From: Trachythela sp. YZ-2020
Lineage: Eukaryota > Cnidaria > Anthozoa > Malacalcyonacea > Clavulariidae
Assembly: GCA_016169945.1 (NCBI GenBank)
Contig: JADLSH010000184.1
Span: forward strand, 496,001 to 560,000
Direction: 5' to 3'
Length of the DNA: 64,000 nucleotides
Shown one piece after another: positions 54,019 through 64,000 of the stretch. Position 1 is the first letter of the stretch, and every line of letters starts with the position of its first letter. A program made the translations under genes and the position numbers. A model generated the notes under the pieces. It ran no database searches. It had not been told where the DNA came from and saw only the letters and a list, made by a program, of their open reading frames with translations.

Positions 54019-57000
54019 ATGGAAAGACGATTGATCATTGCGCTGTTGGCTTGCTTGGCATTAACCGAACATGGCTTGGGTGAAGAAATGACTAAAAGAG
54101 GTAAAGAGACTTAACATAGTTGTAGACATAGTTTTAGCGAGTTTAATGTAGAATATTTTAACCCATTCAGCCTCAATGCACAACTAACGTGCAATTTTTA
54201 CCCTGTTTAACGCCTCATGAATTTACTCATCAAGGGAAAATGCTTGGGAAAAAATCGTTTACCACGCTAAATGTACATATCTCGTGTTAATTCATTGAAC
54301 CCCAATGCGCAATCTCTTATTATTTACTCTGTCAACGCCAGACATGTCATTAGAATGGTCTTTGAAAATATTAAATTGACGACACTGTCTGTTCATGCTT
54401 CTTGTTAACTTTTTAAGCCGCGATGCGCTTTGATTTGCCATAAGTAGCAACATTATATTTTGCGCAATTATGGTTACATTTCTAAATTATTTTACTTCTC
54501 TTGAACGAGCACGAAGTCGGAGCATTTCTTAAGAATTTTTCGGTGTTGGGGAAAAATGCACAAAAGGGCTCGCACGGCCACGCCATAACTCCTATACGTG
54601 CGCATGAAAAAAACGGGTGACTGTAATGCAGTCTTCACGTATTTGACAGGACTTACCATGATTCTCTTGCAGAAGAAATTCAAGAAGACAATCCAGTCAG
54701 TCTAGAAGATGGAATATCAGAAGATGAGATCTGGAAGATACTGCTGGACCGCATATCAACAACTCACACTAAACTGAAAGAAATAGTAAACGTTACGTCT
54801 GTTGGTTCCGCAGGTAACTATAATTTTTGAGACTTTGGTAGTGCTTGAGTTGTACCTTTCACCATTGCGACTAGGATTCAATTCCTACAATGTATACATG
54901 TAATTCTCTGACTGACATTTCGTCCAAGTCGCATTTGAGAAGAGTGCTTCCAGTTTGACTCTACAAAACGCTGCAGCAATAGGACTAGGTTTTCTCCAGG
55001 TACTCCGGTTTTCTCTTGAGCACTGGATCAATAAGAGATGGTTCTTACTGGACTCTAGGAAGAACAGTTTAGAACTGATAGAGCTATCCAGTATAAATAA
55101 GTTAGTTCAGTTTATGTTTCCTCCTGTAGTAACACTGGGTCAATAAGGAATGACTCTTAGTTTAGAACTGACAGAGCTATCCAGTATAAATAAAGTTAAT
55201 TTAGTTTAGGTTTCCTCCTGTAGTAATATTGGATCAATAAGGAATGACTCTAACTGGACCTCTAGGAAGAACAGTTTATAACTGATAGAGCTATCCAGTA
55301 TAAATAAGTTAGTCCAGTTTATGTTTCCTCCTGTAGTAACACTGGGTCAATAAGGAATGACTCTTAGTTTAGAACTGACAGAGCTATCCAGTATAAATAA
55401 AGTTAGTTTAGTTTAGGTTTCCTCCTGTAGTAATATTGGATCAATAAGGAATGACTCTAACTGGACCTCTAGCAAGAACAGTTTATAACTGATAGAGCTA
55501 TCCAGTATAAATAAATTTAGCTTAGTTTAGGTTTCCTCCTGTAGTAACACTGGATTAATAAGGAATGACTCTTAGTTTAGAACTGACAAAGCTATCCAGT
55601 ATAAATAAAGTTAGTTTAGTTTAGGTTTCCTCCTGTAGTAACATTGGATCAATAAGGAATGACTCTAACTGGTCCTCTGGGAAGAACAGTTTATAACTGA
55701 TAGAGCTATCCAGTATAAACAGAGTTAGTTCAGTTTATGTTTCCTTCTGTAGTAACACTGGATCAATAAGGAATGACTCTTAGTTTACAACTGATAGAAC
55801 TACCCAGTATAAATAAAGTTAGTTAAGTTTAGGTTTCCTCCTGTAGTAGCACTGGATCAATAAGGGATGACCCTTATTGGACCTCTAGGGAGAACAGTTT
55901 AGAACTGATAGAGCTATCCAGTAAAAATACAGTTAATTTAGTTAAAATTTCCTCCTGTAGTAACACTGGATCGATAAGAGGTTTCTCTCACTGGAAATCT
56001 ATAGACCTACAACAGTTTAGAATGGATAGATCCATCCAGTATAAATACAGTTAGTTTAGATTTCCTGCTCTAGTAACACTGGACCAATAGGGTATGAACC
56101 GAAAATAGTGTATAGAATGAACGGAAATATCCAGTATAAATACAGTTAGTTTAGTTTAGAATAGAGATTCGATATCTGGGCTGAGAAGAATTCCAAATCT
56201 GTCTACCTTTGTATTGAAGAAAACTGTACAGAATGTTAATTTTGATTATTATTTTTACGAACTTTCAAGCCAAAGGAAGAAGTAAGCAAACCTCTTCAGG
56301 TAAATAATTTTCAATCTTTCATTGCAATATAAGAAACTCTGTGGCAATTTTGATGACATATTTCATTACCATCTAACATGTATCTTTCTTTGATGTGATT
56401 GGATTGTCAGAAACTAATTAAAAGTGAATGTTAATTTCCCCCCTGATCAACATAACATAATATTTTCACGAAAACTCGCGTAAAAGAACTTGTTGGTTAA
56501 GGACCTGAAATTTTGGCAATTGAGCACAAGCAGGCTTACAAGCAGACTTACAAGCAGGCTTATTCTTAAAAATCTTGACTTTTGTACTTTGGCTGAAGTC
56601 GAAAGCATTTTCTATAAGGGCAGTTACAAGCCGCTAAATACCTAATTTAATACTAGTACATATATTTACAAATGTACTCTGTAAGACTGTTGTTAACTAC
56701 CATTCAACGAGAATAGATTCTACCAAATTCAGTGCAAACACTGGTATGTACATGGTGTTAGAAAGGGATAATCCAACTTTGGAATGTTCTTAACGCGTTA
56801 AGTATTAAGTTTATAGATTTACCTATATGATTAATCATTTTTCGTATCAATAGTGAAGGTCTTTAGCTGTGAAATGATACCTTACTTGTATCAAAGCGAA
56901 AAAATATGGCCAAATACGATAAAATTTCAATTCTTAAGCCTGGTTCACGAGTGAGATAAGCACAAGGAAAGACAAAAAGTAAAACAAAGGGATGCAGTGA

Positions 57001-60000
57001 AGTGTGCAACATAAACGTCGACACAAGCACAAGCTTCTAAACATAAGTTAAGCCGGAACAAAAGACATTTCAAAACACCAGAACGAAGGACATTTCAAAA
57101 GAAAATTCTTTCTGCTTTGTCTTTTTAAGCCCAAAAGGGAAAGTTTTCCTTTGTAGTTCTTCTTATGCTTATTTCACCAATACGAACCAACAGGAATGCA
57201 CTTAATTCCCAATGGAGTAAAAATGCGATTTCGACCAATGATCTGAAAACAAGGACTGGATAGTGCATCTGCTATGCACAAATGAAGCCAATGGCGGCCA
57301 TATTGGTGTGACCACCACAAATCTACTGTGGTGTTGGGGACATGTTAGGTGCCCCCTTAAAGAGTTTTAACCAAGCCTCCAGGTAAATTGTAATCAGATA
57401 GTTCTAAATTTTACATGTCCAGTAAATGTAAATATATGTTCCCCCAACGTGGGTAAAATTTAATTAAAGAGGTTCTAACAGTTTTTAGTTATTGGTGGAA
57501 AAGGACACGTATTGTTTAGATAAGAATTGATCATCTTTCTTCCTCAATTAGCTGGTAAAATAGGTAAATAACTAATGAGGTCACACCAATATGGCCGCTG
57601 CTATATGCCTCATTATGTGGTGTTCAAAACGTTCTGAAATTCATTAGAAGAGATGTTGAAAGCTATATTTCTCAAGTTACATGGGAAAAGATACTTGTTT
57701 CATAGTATAACTAATTTAAACAGCTAACGATTTGACTAATCAAGAATTTGTCAGATTTAAAAATCTGATCTCATTAAAAATATTCTGGCTTCAAATCAGT
57801 GATTTTCAGATCAGTGGATTTCGACCGACCATCTTAAATCGAATCATATTTGGTCATTTTTGATCGCAATGATACAGAAATTGCATCATTTGACAGCTAA
57901 AAGCCTAATCTTTCTTGCTATGGAAAAGTAACTATATATACCTAATAATACATATGATGAGAATAGAATTCAAAAACACTCAACCAGCAACAATTGTTTT
58001 CCTGCCTGAAGTCTAAGTACCTCTTACATAAGAACCACTTCAGCCTGCCGCCAAAACGCTTTTATCTCAAGACTTGAACTTTGATATTCAGAAAGCGTTT
58101 GTAAAAGATTCACTCATATGATTGCTTCGAAATTCGAGTATGTTGTACAGAATTTCACAGTCTTTGCAACGATTTAAAGCAATATTGTGGCACAAGCCTA
58201 AGAAATCCGAAATTTTCATGATATAGGAAACTTAGTATGATATATCTGAACACGCATATATATTTGGTAATAGCAAGCATTTGCGTAAAATCCAGAAGTA
58301 CGTTTCGGATACGGAGCTAAATTAAGTTATTATAAAATAGCAGCCGAGTGTACGAGGTACAATTTGTCCTTAATTACTCAGTTGCTTGGACACGAAATAC
58401 ATTTTTTCTCACTTTTTTATTGGAAACCTTCAGTCATTCGCTTGCTTTTTCTTCCAGAGGTATCACAAACATGTCGCGTGCGAAAAGAATTCCTGACAGG
58501 CCTGACTGATGAAGAACGTGCACATTACATAAACACCGTCAAAACCGCCGCATCTACCGAACCTCATAAAACAAAATACGAAGAGCTGTTAACCCTGCAT
58601 AAAACCTTATTTAATTCGGGCATTCACCAGAAAAGCGATTTCCTACCATGGCATCGCTGGTTCCTATTAGCATATGAAAATATTTTACGAGAAATCGACA
58701 GCGAAATCACCGTACCTTATTGGGATTGGAGTCTTGTGGCCGACGAACTATTTACGAATGATTTTTGGGCAACAGACGACAGCGGGTTTGGCGGAAACGG
58801 TAACCCCCCTGGACAATGTGTCGACACGGGTCCGTTCCGGGAAGGAGAGTTCTCACTAATCCAGTCGGCCGGAGGGGGATGCCTGACACGCTCATTTTTC
58901 GGTCGAGCGCCCGATGCTGTTGCAGTTGAAATCTTGCTCCAGTTCACTGCCGAGGAGTTTTCTGATTTTGAGCTCGAACTACGAATTGAATTTCACGACC
59001 ATGTTCATGTTCGCATAGGAGGCATAATGGTTAGCAATGACGCAGCTTCGGCGCCTGAATTTTTCGAACACCATGGTTTCATTGATAAAATTTGGTCTGA
59101 CTGGCAGAAAAAGGGCGACGATTACAAGTTCAATAAGTATTTCATGGAGATCGATGAAGAAATGCCTGGTTTACCCTATCTACCCAGAGATTTTTTAGAC
59201 CTGCAAAATATGCCTGGGGGTGTCTGTGCCGAATACGAGGACCCGATAAGCGTTGTACACAGAGACCTCAAAGGTTAGCCCTTACTAAGTTAACTAAACT
59301 AACTTTTTTTATACTGGATAGCTCTATCAGTTCTAAAGTGTTCTCCCTAGAGGTTCAGTAAGAGGCATTCCTTATTGATCCAGTGTTACTACAGGAGGAA
59401 ACCTAAACTAAACTAACTTTATTTATACTGGATAGCTCTATCAGTTCTAAACTGTTCTCTCTAGAGGTCCAGTAATGATCATCTCTTATTGATCCAGTGT
59501 TACTACAGGAGGAAACCTAAACTAAACTAACTGTATTTATATTGGATAGCTCTATCAGTTCTGAACTGCTCTCCCTAGAGGTCCAGTAAGAGACATATAT
59601 TTCGTATTGTTTCAGTGTTACTACAAGAAGAAACCCAAAATAAACTAATTTGTTTATTTTGGATAGCTCTTTCAGTTCTGATCTGTTCTCCCTATAAAGC
59701 CATCCAATAAGCAATATAAATATAGTTAGTTTAATGTAGTTTCTATATTATTTATATTCCTGTTTCTATATTATTTATGTTGTTTAGGCTTATCATTGAA
59801 AGAACTGCAAAACATTCCACGCTTGCCGATGTCCGATATCTCACTTCAAGGAGTAAAGTTGTTCAGAGTAGCAGTGAGTGAATTTGTGAGAGTTTTCAAA
59901 CTCCGCAAGAAACTGGAACCAAAACGTTTCGTGCAAAAGAGCGAGTTAAAAGGTCTCGATGCAAAACTGGGCTTCAAATTTAGCGACGTCAAGAAAGCCA

Positions 60001-60207
60001 GAGGTATTGAATTTCTAGTTAATAACAAATTCCATAGAGTCCTTATAAAGGCATGTTCATATGAGCCTTGTGGCCTGGAAAATCGCGTGAGACAAATTAT
60101 TTCTGTGTTCATATAACTGTGTTTATGCTGCCTAGTGGAAACACTATATTAATATATTCACTTACATTTCAGCTGCTGCCAAGAAATCCGGACGCATCGG
60201 CGTTTGA
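54019..60207 (+). CDS. Secreted tyrosinase, second paralogue (no VWA)
   Basis: Six exons, 54019-54100, 54673-54813, 56270-56299, 58458-59273, 59788-60003 and 60173-60207, give 439 aa. Residues 1-20 are a signal peptide (RLIIALLACLALTEHGLG). Then comes an acidic segment unlike the first gene, and a 10-residue exon. The tyrosinase core (about 87-356) is in a single exon: LHK, IHQKSDFLPWHRWF (CuA), VPYWDWSLV, FHDHVH and FFEHHGFIDKIW (CuB), all six His present. The tail exon is 216 bp, as in the neighbour, with IPRLP, KLFR, LRKKLEPKR and GLDAKLGF, then a short exon ending KKSGRIGV. It lacks VWA, collagen-like and VWC-like parts, and lacks the intron that splits KI/W in the first gene. Predicted secreted, copper-dependent phenol oxidase. 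Poly(A) signal at 60375-60380. The tiny third exon is the least certain. Confidence 0.88.
54840..56165 (+). repeat. SINE head plus long tandem array of tail units
   Basis: A SINE head (54840-54960, with TAGGATTCAATTCCTAC) is followed by about twelve tail units. Each carries TATCCAGTATAAATAAAG and GGTTTCCTCCTGTAGTAAC. Two alternating unit types (with and without the GGACCTCTAGGA part) form a higher-order pattern. The array fills most of an intron of the second tyrosinase gene. Confidence 0.92.
56300..58457. other. Long intron of the second tyrosinase
   Basis: Contains an inverted copy of the CACACCAATATGGCCGCC repeat (about 57240-57350) and another part at 57585-57600. At 56945-57185 it carries a relative of the GAGATAAGCACAAG segment found at 50785-51005. 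The part 58030-58330 is duplicated at about 62745-63015 in the broken third copy. A possible 12-nt exon at 57552-57563 is discussed in the findings. Confidence 0.5.
59290..59720 (-). repeat. SINE-tail array, minus strand
   Basis: Four units of the reverse-complement tail (TTTATACTGGATAGCTCTAT, TCAGTTCTAAACTGTTCTC, TCCAGTGTTACTACAGGAGG) in the intron before the tail exon of the second tyrosinase. Confidence 0.9.
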
Positions 60208-61362
60208 GAAAAGAAAATAACTTAGTCTTATTGACAGCACCGCACAGTAGAATGGAGATGTTAAGTCGAAGGACTTTATAAGCCATCACCTTATTAGCTT
60301 AGTCTGCATTTTCTAGAAGTAAATGACGTAATGTTAGCACAGTATGTCATTGTAAGATGTAAGCAAGTCATTTTAATAAAAGTTAAATGTACTGCAAATC
60401 AATATGGTGTTTGATAATGCGTTCTATAATCCACGTCTGTCTACGTATTTAATACACAAAATCTATCAGTTCTATAAACTGTTCCCCCTATAGAGGTCCA
60501 GTATGGTCCATATCTTATTGGTGCATCACTACACGAGTAAACCTAAGTTGAACCAACTCCATATTGGATAGGACTTTCAGTTCTAAACTGTTCTCTCTAT
60601 ATGTCCAGTAAGGGTCATGCATTAATGGTCCAGTGTTACTACAAGAGGAAACCTAAACTCAAGAAACTCTCTCTATATCTCGCTAACCGGGATAGCTCTT
60701 TCAGTTATAAACTGTTCTCTCTAGAGGCCCAGTAAAGGCCATCCCTTGTTGGTCCAGTGTCACTACAGGAGCAAAACTATTTTATACCTATTTATTTATA
60801 TTGGATAGCACATTCTCTCCAGAAGTTCAGTCTTTCTCTTCAGGAAACGGGAGTACCCGGAAAAAAAGATGCGATGTATAATGTGGTAGAGTGAAACAGG
60901 AAGGACTCTCCCCACATACAAATGAGCGAGTTACAAGATTTAAGACAAAGTCGTTGCGAGACAAAGTCGTGAAAAATTTGCGCCTCGTAACAGCGCATGT
61001 AACTGTACAAGTGATTACAATGGTTAAAATTAGTTTCGGGAGTTAAGAAAAGTGTAAGAAATGGCAGCCAAGTGTAACTTCATGCTTATTCTCCATAACA
61101 AAACATACAGATTTTCGCATGTTTCGTTTCGCCCCGTACTTGAGTTTGAGTAAGACCTCCTCTGTGAAAATATCTCGAACGTGCGGTGTCCTTTTGGGCT
61201 AGCCTTGAAGTGTTAAGAGCACTCACAAAATTTACGTTAACCGTCAAGAACAGGAACTTTAGAGGGACGAAGCCAAAAATCTTTTTGCAATTTAGGCGTA
61301 GGAACGCTTATAAAAACAACGTTTCGTTCCAAGTATTCTTCAGAGGGCTCTCTGCAGTCGAG
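60208..61362. other. Intergenic: 3' UTR, SINE array, promoter of third copy
   Basis: 60208-60425 is a 3' UTR that resembles that of the first tyrosinase (GTCTGCATTTTCTAGAAGT, then AATAAAAGTTAAATG). 60440-60925 is a minus-strand SINE with about four tail units. 61070-61195 includes the GAACGTGCGGTG repeat tail. 61309-61315 is a TATAAAA box. Confidence 0.65.
61309..61315 (+). promoter_or_regulatory. TATA box of the third tyrosinase-family copy
   Basis: A perfect TATAAAA starting 54 bp before the ATG at 61363, aligned in position with the boxes of the other two copies. Confidence 0.55.
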
Positions 61363-62783
61363 ATGGAAGGACAGTGGATTATTGGGCTGATTGTTTGCTG
61401 GGCTTTAACTACTGGATATGGTTTGGACGAAGAAATCACTAAATCAGGTATTCGATATAGTTTTAGACATAGTTTCACTGAGTTTAATATAGATGTTTTA
61501 TTACGAGTTTAACATAATATAAGCTAATTTAATCAATTTAGCCGCAATTCGTCCCAATTCGCGATCTCTTATTATTTCACTCGGTTAAACTCAAGTCGGG
61601 ATTCATCAAGGGAAGAATTTTGGGCATTGATTGGTTAAACACAGTATTAGCTTATTCGCTTGCTAATCCATTAAGCTGCAATGCACATTTATCCACCCGA
61701 CTTTGTTATTATTTACTATCTAACGCGATACAGTTACGCCGTTACATTCTTAAAAGGAAAGCGACGAGCGTTAAAGTTTTCATGAAATGGGAGAAAAAAT
61801 TGTTCTACAATTGTGCTCATTTTATAGTTTGAACTATGCTGAGTATCATGCGCTATTTTATTTTTGCCGCGCATTTTTTTGAGTAATAAGCTGACAAAGT
61901 TGCCTACTATAAAGTCTGTAGGCTACTTGTTGCCTAAACCTAGTTATAAAAAACATATTAAGCCATATTGGAATGAGAAACTTAAAAAGTTGAGTAAGCA
62001 GTATAAAGAAGCCTGGCATCTCTGGAAAGCAGCCGGTAAACCAAGAGGTTTTGAATTCAGTACTTATAGAAACTATGAGAAAAACAAAACGTTGTTCCAA
62101 AAGGAATTGAGGTCGGTTATTAAGCAGCATGAGCGGCAAGAATTTGAAACAATTGCTGAAAAAGATGAAATTGATCAGATTCAGTTTTGGAAATACGTCA
62201 ATCGAAAAAGAGGGAACACCAAAAAAGGATCATGCCTTGCATTTAAACAATCAAATTATAAACGACCCTAACGTAGTGGCAAATTGCTGGGCAGATTATT
62301 ATGAAAACTTATTTTCACCTCTTCAACACCAGATAAATTTTGCAGAGAGGTCAACACAGCGCTGACCGATATCTGGTCAGACAAACATGTCGATACTGAA
62401 GATATTTTTACCATTCCAGTTACATTTGATGAGAGGTAAAGAGAATAGCTTCTTCTCCCAAATGGTAAAGCGGATTTTATTTTTTTACTTATTATGATGA
62501 ACATATAAAATATGGAGACTTACTTACAAGAAAGCCAGAGGTATTGAATTTCGTTATCATTTCTAGTTAATAACAAATCCCATAGAGTCCTTATAAAAGC
62601 CTGTTTATAGGAGCCTTGTGGCCTGGAAAATCGCGTGAGACAAATTATTTCTGTTTTCATATGACTGTTTTCATGCTGCCTAGTAGAAACACTATATTAA
62701 TATATTCACTTACATTTCAGCCGCCGCCAAGAAATCCGAAATCTGCTGCCAAAAACAGTATTTCTTTTATCTCAAAATTTGAA
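61363..62783 (+). pseudogene. Broken third tyrosinase-family paralogue
   Basis: Exon 1 (61363-61447) is intact. It encodes a signal peptide starting MEGQWIIGLIVCWAL and ends in phase 1 at a GT donor, parallel to MERRLIIALLACLAL of the second gene. The following intron resembles intron 1 of that gene as far as about 61850. After that a LINE fragment stands where all middle exons should be. From about 62528 the sequence resumes with the last bases of the tail exon (AGAAAGCCAGAG) and its intron, then a last exon from 62722 (AAAKKSE...), which runs into sequence duplicated from the long intron of the second gene. The tyrosinase exon is absent. A transcript could still form, but no copper enzyme. 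Confidence 0.8.
61864..62390 (+). mobile_element. Truncated non-LTR retrotransposon (LINE) fragment
   Basis: The translated segment with KPYWNEKLKKLSKQYKEAW and WKAAGKPRGFEF, followed by QFWKYVNRKRGN, is typical of the linker between endonuclease and reverse transcriptase in LINE ORF2. A +/-1 frameshift near 62220, at an A-run, leads to NNQIINDPNVVANCWADYY and ENLF, the usual sequence just before the reverse transcriptase. The catalytic domains are missing. Both ends are truncated. Confidence 0.75.
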
Positions 62784-63104
62784 CTTTAATATTCAGAAAG
62801 CGTTTGTAAAAGATCCACTCATACGATTCCTTCGAAATTCGAGAATATTGTACAGAAGTTCACAGTATTTGCAATGATTTAAAGCAATATTGTGGCACAA
62901 GCCTTATGATATATGAAACTTAATATGACATATCTGAACACGCATATTTCGTAATAGCAAGCATTTGCGTAAAATCCAGAAATACGTTTAATTTCAGATA
63001 CGGAGCTTAATTAAGGTATTACTAGGATACCTGCAAAGTAGGAATCAAATGTACCAGGTTTGTTACAAAACATGAAAACATCAATTCAAATTTTGTAACG
63101 TCTA

Positions 63105-63329
63105 TTTCAACCGAAACGGTCATTGCGGAAGAGCACGTTGAGAGGTCGCGATGCAAAACTGGGCTTCATGTTGTCTGCCGTCATGAGAGCTAAAGGTGTT
63201 AAATTTATTAAAGCCATTTCGTAGTGTTGAGCGTACATCAAATGACGCGTGGGTTTCCCGGTTAGTAACACCACTTGACACACTAAACCTAATATATATT
63301 TTAATATTTACATTTCAGCTTCCGGCTAA
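63105..63329 (+). pseudogene. Duplicated 3' exons of the VWA-tyrosinase gene
   Basis: 63105-63195 matches the second half of the first gene's tail exon (from CAACCGAAACGGTCATTGCG). It keeps the donor after AAAG, followed by the similar intron and the terminal mini-exon 63319-63329 with its stop. No upstream part of the exon is present. The following 3' UTR, AATAAA (63499-63504) and downstream flank also match the first gene. Confidence 0.88.
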
Positions 63330-64000
63330 AAGTGAGCTCCACATTTCAAAGGAATAAGGAGAGATTAAGACAGTAGAATGGAGATGTCAAGTCAAAGGAC
63401 TTTAATTCCATCACCTTATCAGGATAGTCTGCATTTTCTAGAAGTTAATAACGTAATTTTAGCACAGTATATTAATAAAAGTATATTACTAGTATTTTAA
63501 TAAAAGTTAAATGCACTGCAAATCAACATGGTGTTTGATAATGCATTCTAGTTTCGTACTTTGACAAAGTTTGTACAGTGGAACATCTACAACACACACG
63601 CAATGTTTAAAATGAAGTTCAGTAGATGGAAAAGTGGCAGTCAAGCCAATCCACCAAGGCGACCGTCCCCCACCTTTACGGAAGATTGACAATTTGTGGA
63701 AAATTTTGACCAAATTTGGAAAATTTTGACAAAATGCCATAATTATCTGGAAATCAAAAAGTATGAAAGGAACATCTTGTGATTCGAAGCCATAGTTACA
63801 AATAGGAGTAACATCTGGCATCAAAGTAAATTAAAAATGTGGATACCAGGAACTTTGTTGTAGCGAAGTAGCGAATAGTTCGCTACATTTTTTTAGCAGT
63901 AGCTGTAGTCAGTACCAAACTACATTTTTTGACAGTAGCAGTAGTTGTAGCTGACCACAATGTTTTGAAGTAGCAGTAGTTGTAGCGAACTACAAAAATT
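63330..64000 (+). repeat. Segmental duplication of 47747-48880
   Basis: 63330-63645 parallels 47747-48060 almost base for base. About 450-500 bp corresponding to roughly 48080-48590 is missing or replaced (63650-63730). Similarity then resumes at AAATGCCATAATTATNTGGA and runs into the GTAGCGAACTAC element at the window end. Confidence 0.85.

Noticed and set aside
58364..58457. N-terminal extension of the tyrosinase exon (frame opens at 58364)
   Set aside because: A pyrimidine tract and CAG end at 58457, the phase matches the upstream exons, and the paralogue starts its homology at the same point.

Overview
This is an AT-rich, intron-rich animal genome window with small conserved exons, GT/AG introns and a very dense load of miniature DNA transposons (MITEs), a tRNA-derived SINE and tandem repeats. 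Gene content (a fused pseudouridine glycosidase/kinase, a two-exon TASK channel, secreted tyrosinases with von Willebrand A and collagen-like parts) suggests a marine invertebrate, most probably a cnidarian. That placement is an inference from gene and repeat style. All gene models below were built by hand: exons were joined at GT/AG sites, checked for phase, and compared with remembered family sequence.

Layout. 1-1.6 kb: repeat-rich intergenic DNA. 1.6-9.3 kb (-): 17-exon bifunctional pseudouridine-5'-phosphate glycosidase / pfkB pseudouridine kinase (720 aa). 10.5-13.0 kb (-): RPLP0, 7 coding exons (318 aa). 13-19 kb: intergenic, MITE-filled. 19.0-23.5 kb (-): TASK-type two-pore potassium channel, 2 coding exons (320 aa). 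23.5-28.9 kb: intergenic, with a SINE, telomere-like repeats and a long hairpin. 28.9-38.3 kb (-): MTMR9 pseudophosphatase, 14 exons (558 aa), with two minisatellites and a SINE array in its introns. 38.6-39.9 kb (+): UQCC2, 4 exons (122 aa), divergent from MTMR9 across 325 bp. 42.2-47.7 kb (+): secreted VWA/collagen-like/VWC-like/tyrosinase protein (641 aa). 47.7-54.0 kb: 3' flank, then a block of nested inverted and direct repeats. 54.0-60.2 kb (+): second secreted tyrosinase without VWA (439 aa). 61.4-63.5 kb (+): a broken third paralogue, a patchwork of pieces related to the first two plus a LINE fragment.

How the genes relate. The first five genes are unrelated housekeeping or membrane genes: pseudouridine salvage, ribosome stalk, potassium leak current, phosphoinositide phosphatase regulation and complex III assembly. 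The last 22 kb is a tandem family of secreted copper oxidases. They share signal-peptide exons, a TATA-like box 54-55 bp before the ATG, a lineage-specific basic tail exon of exactly 216 bp, and similar 3' UTRs. This family, with its domain gain or loss, a repeat-filled intron present in only one copy, and the scrambled third copy, is the most interesting part of the window.
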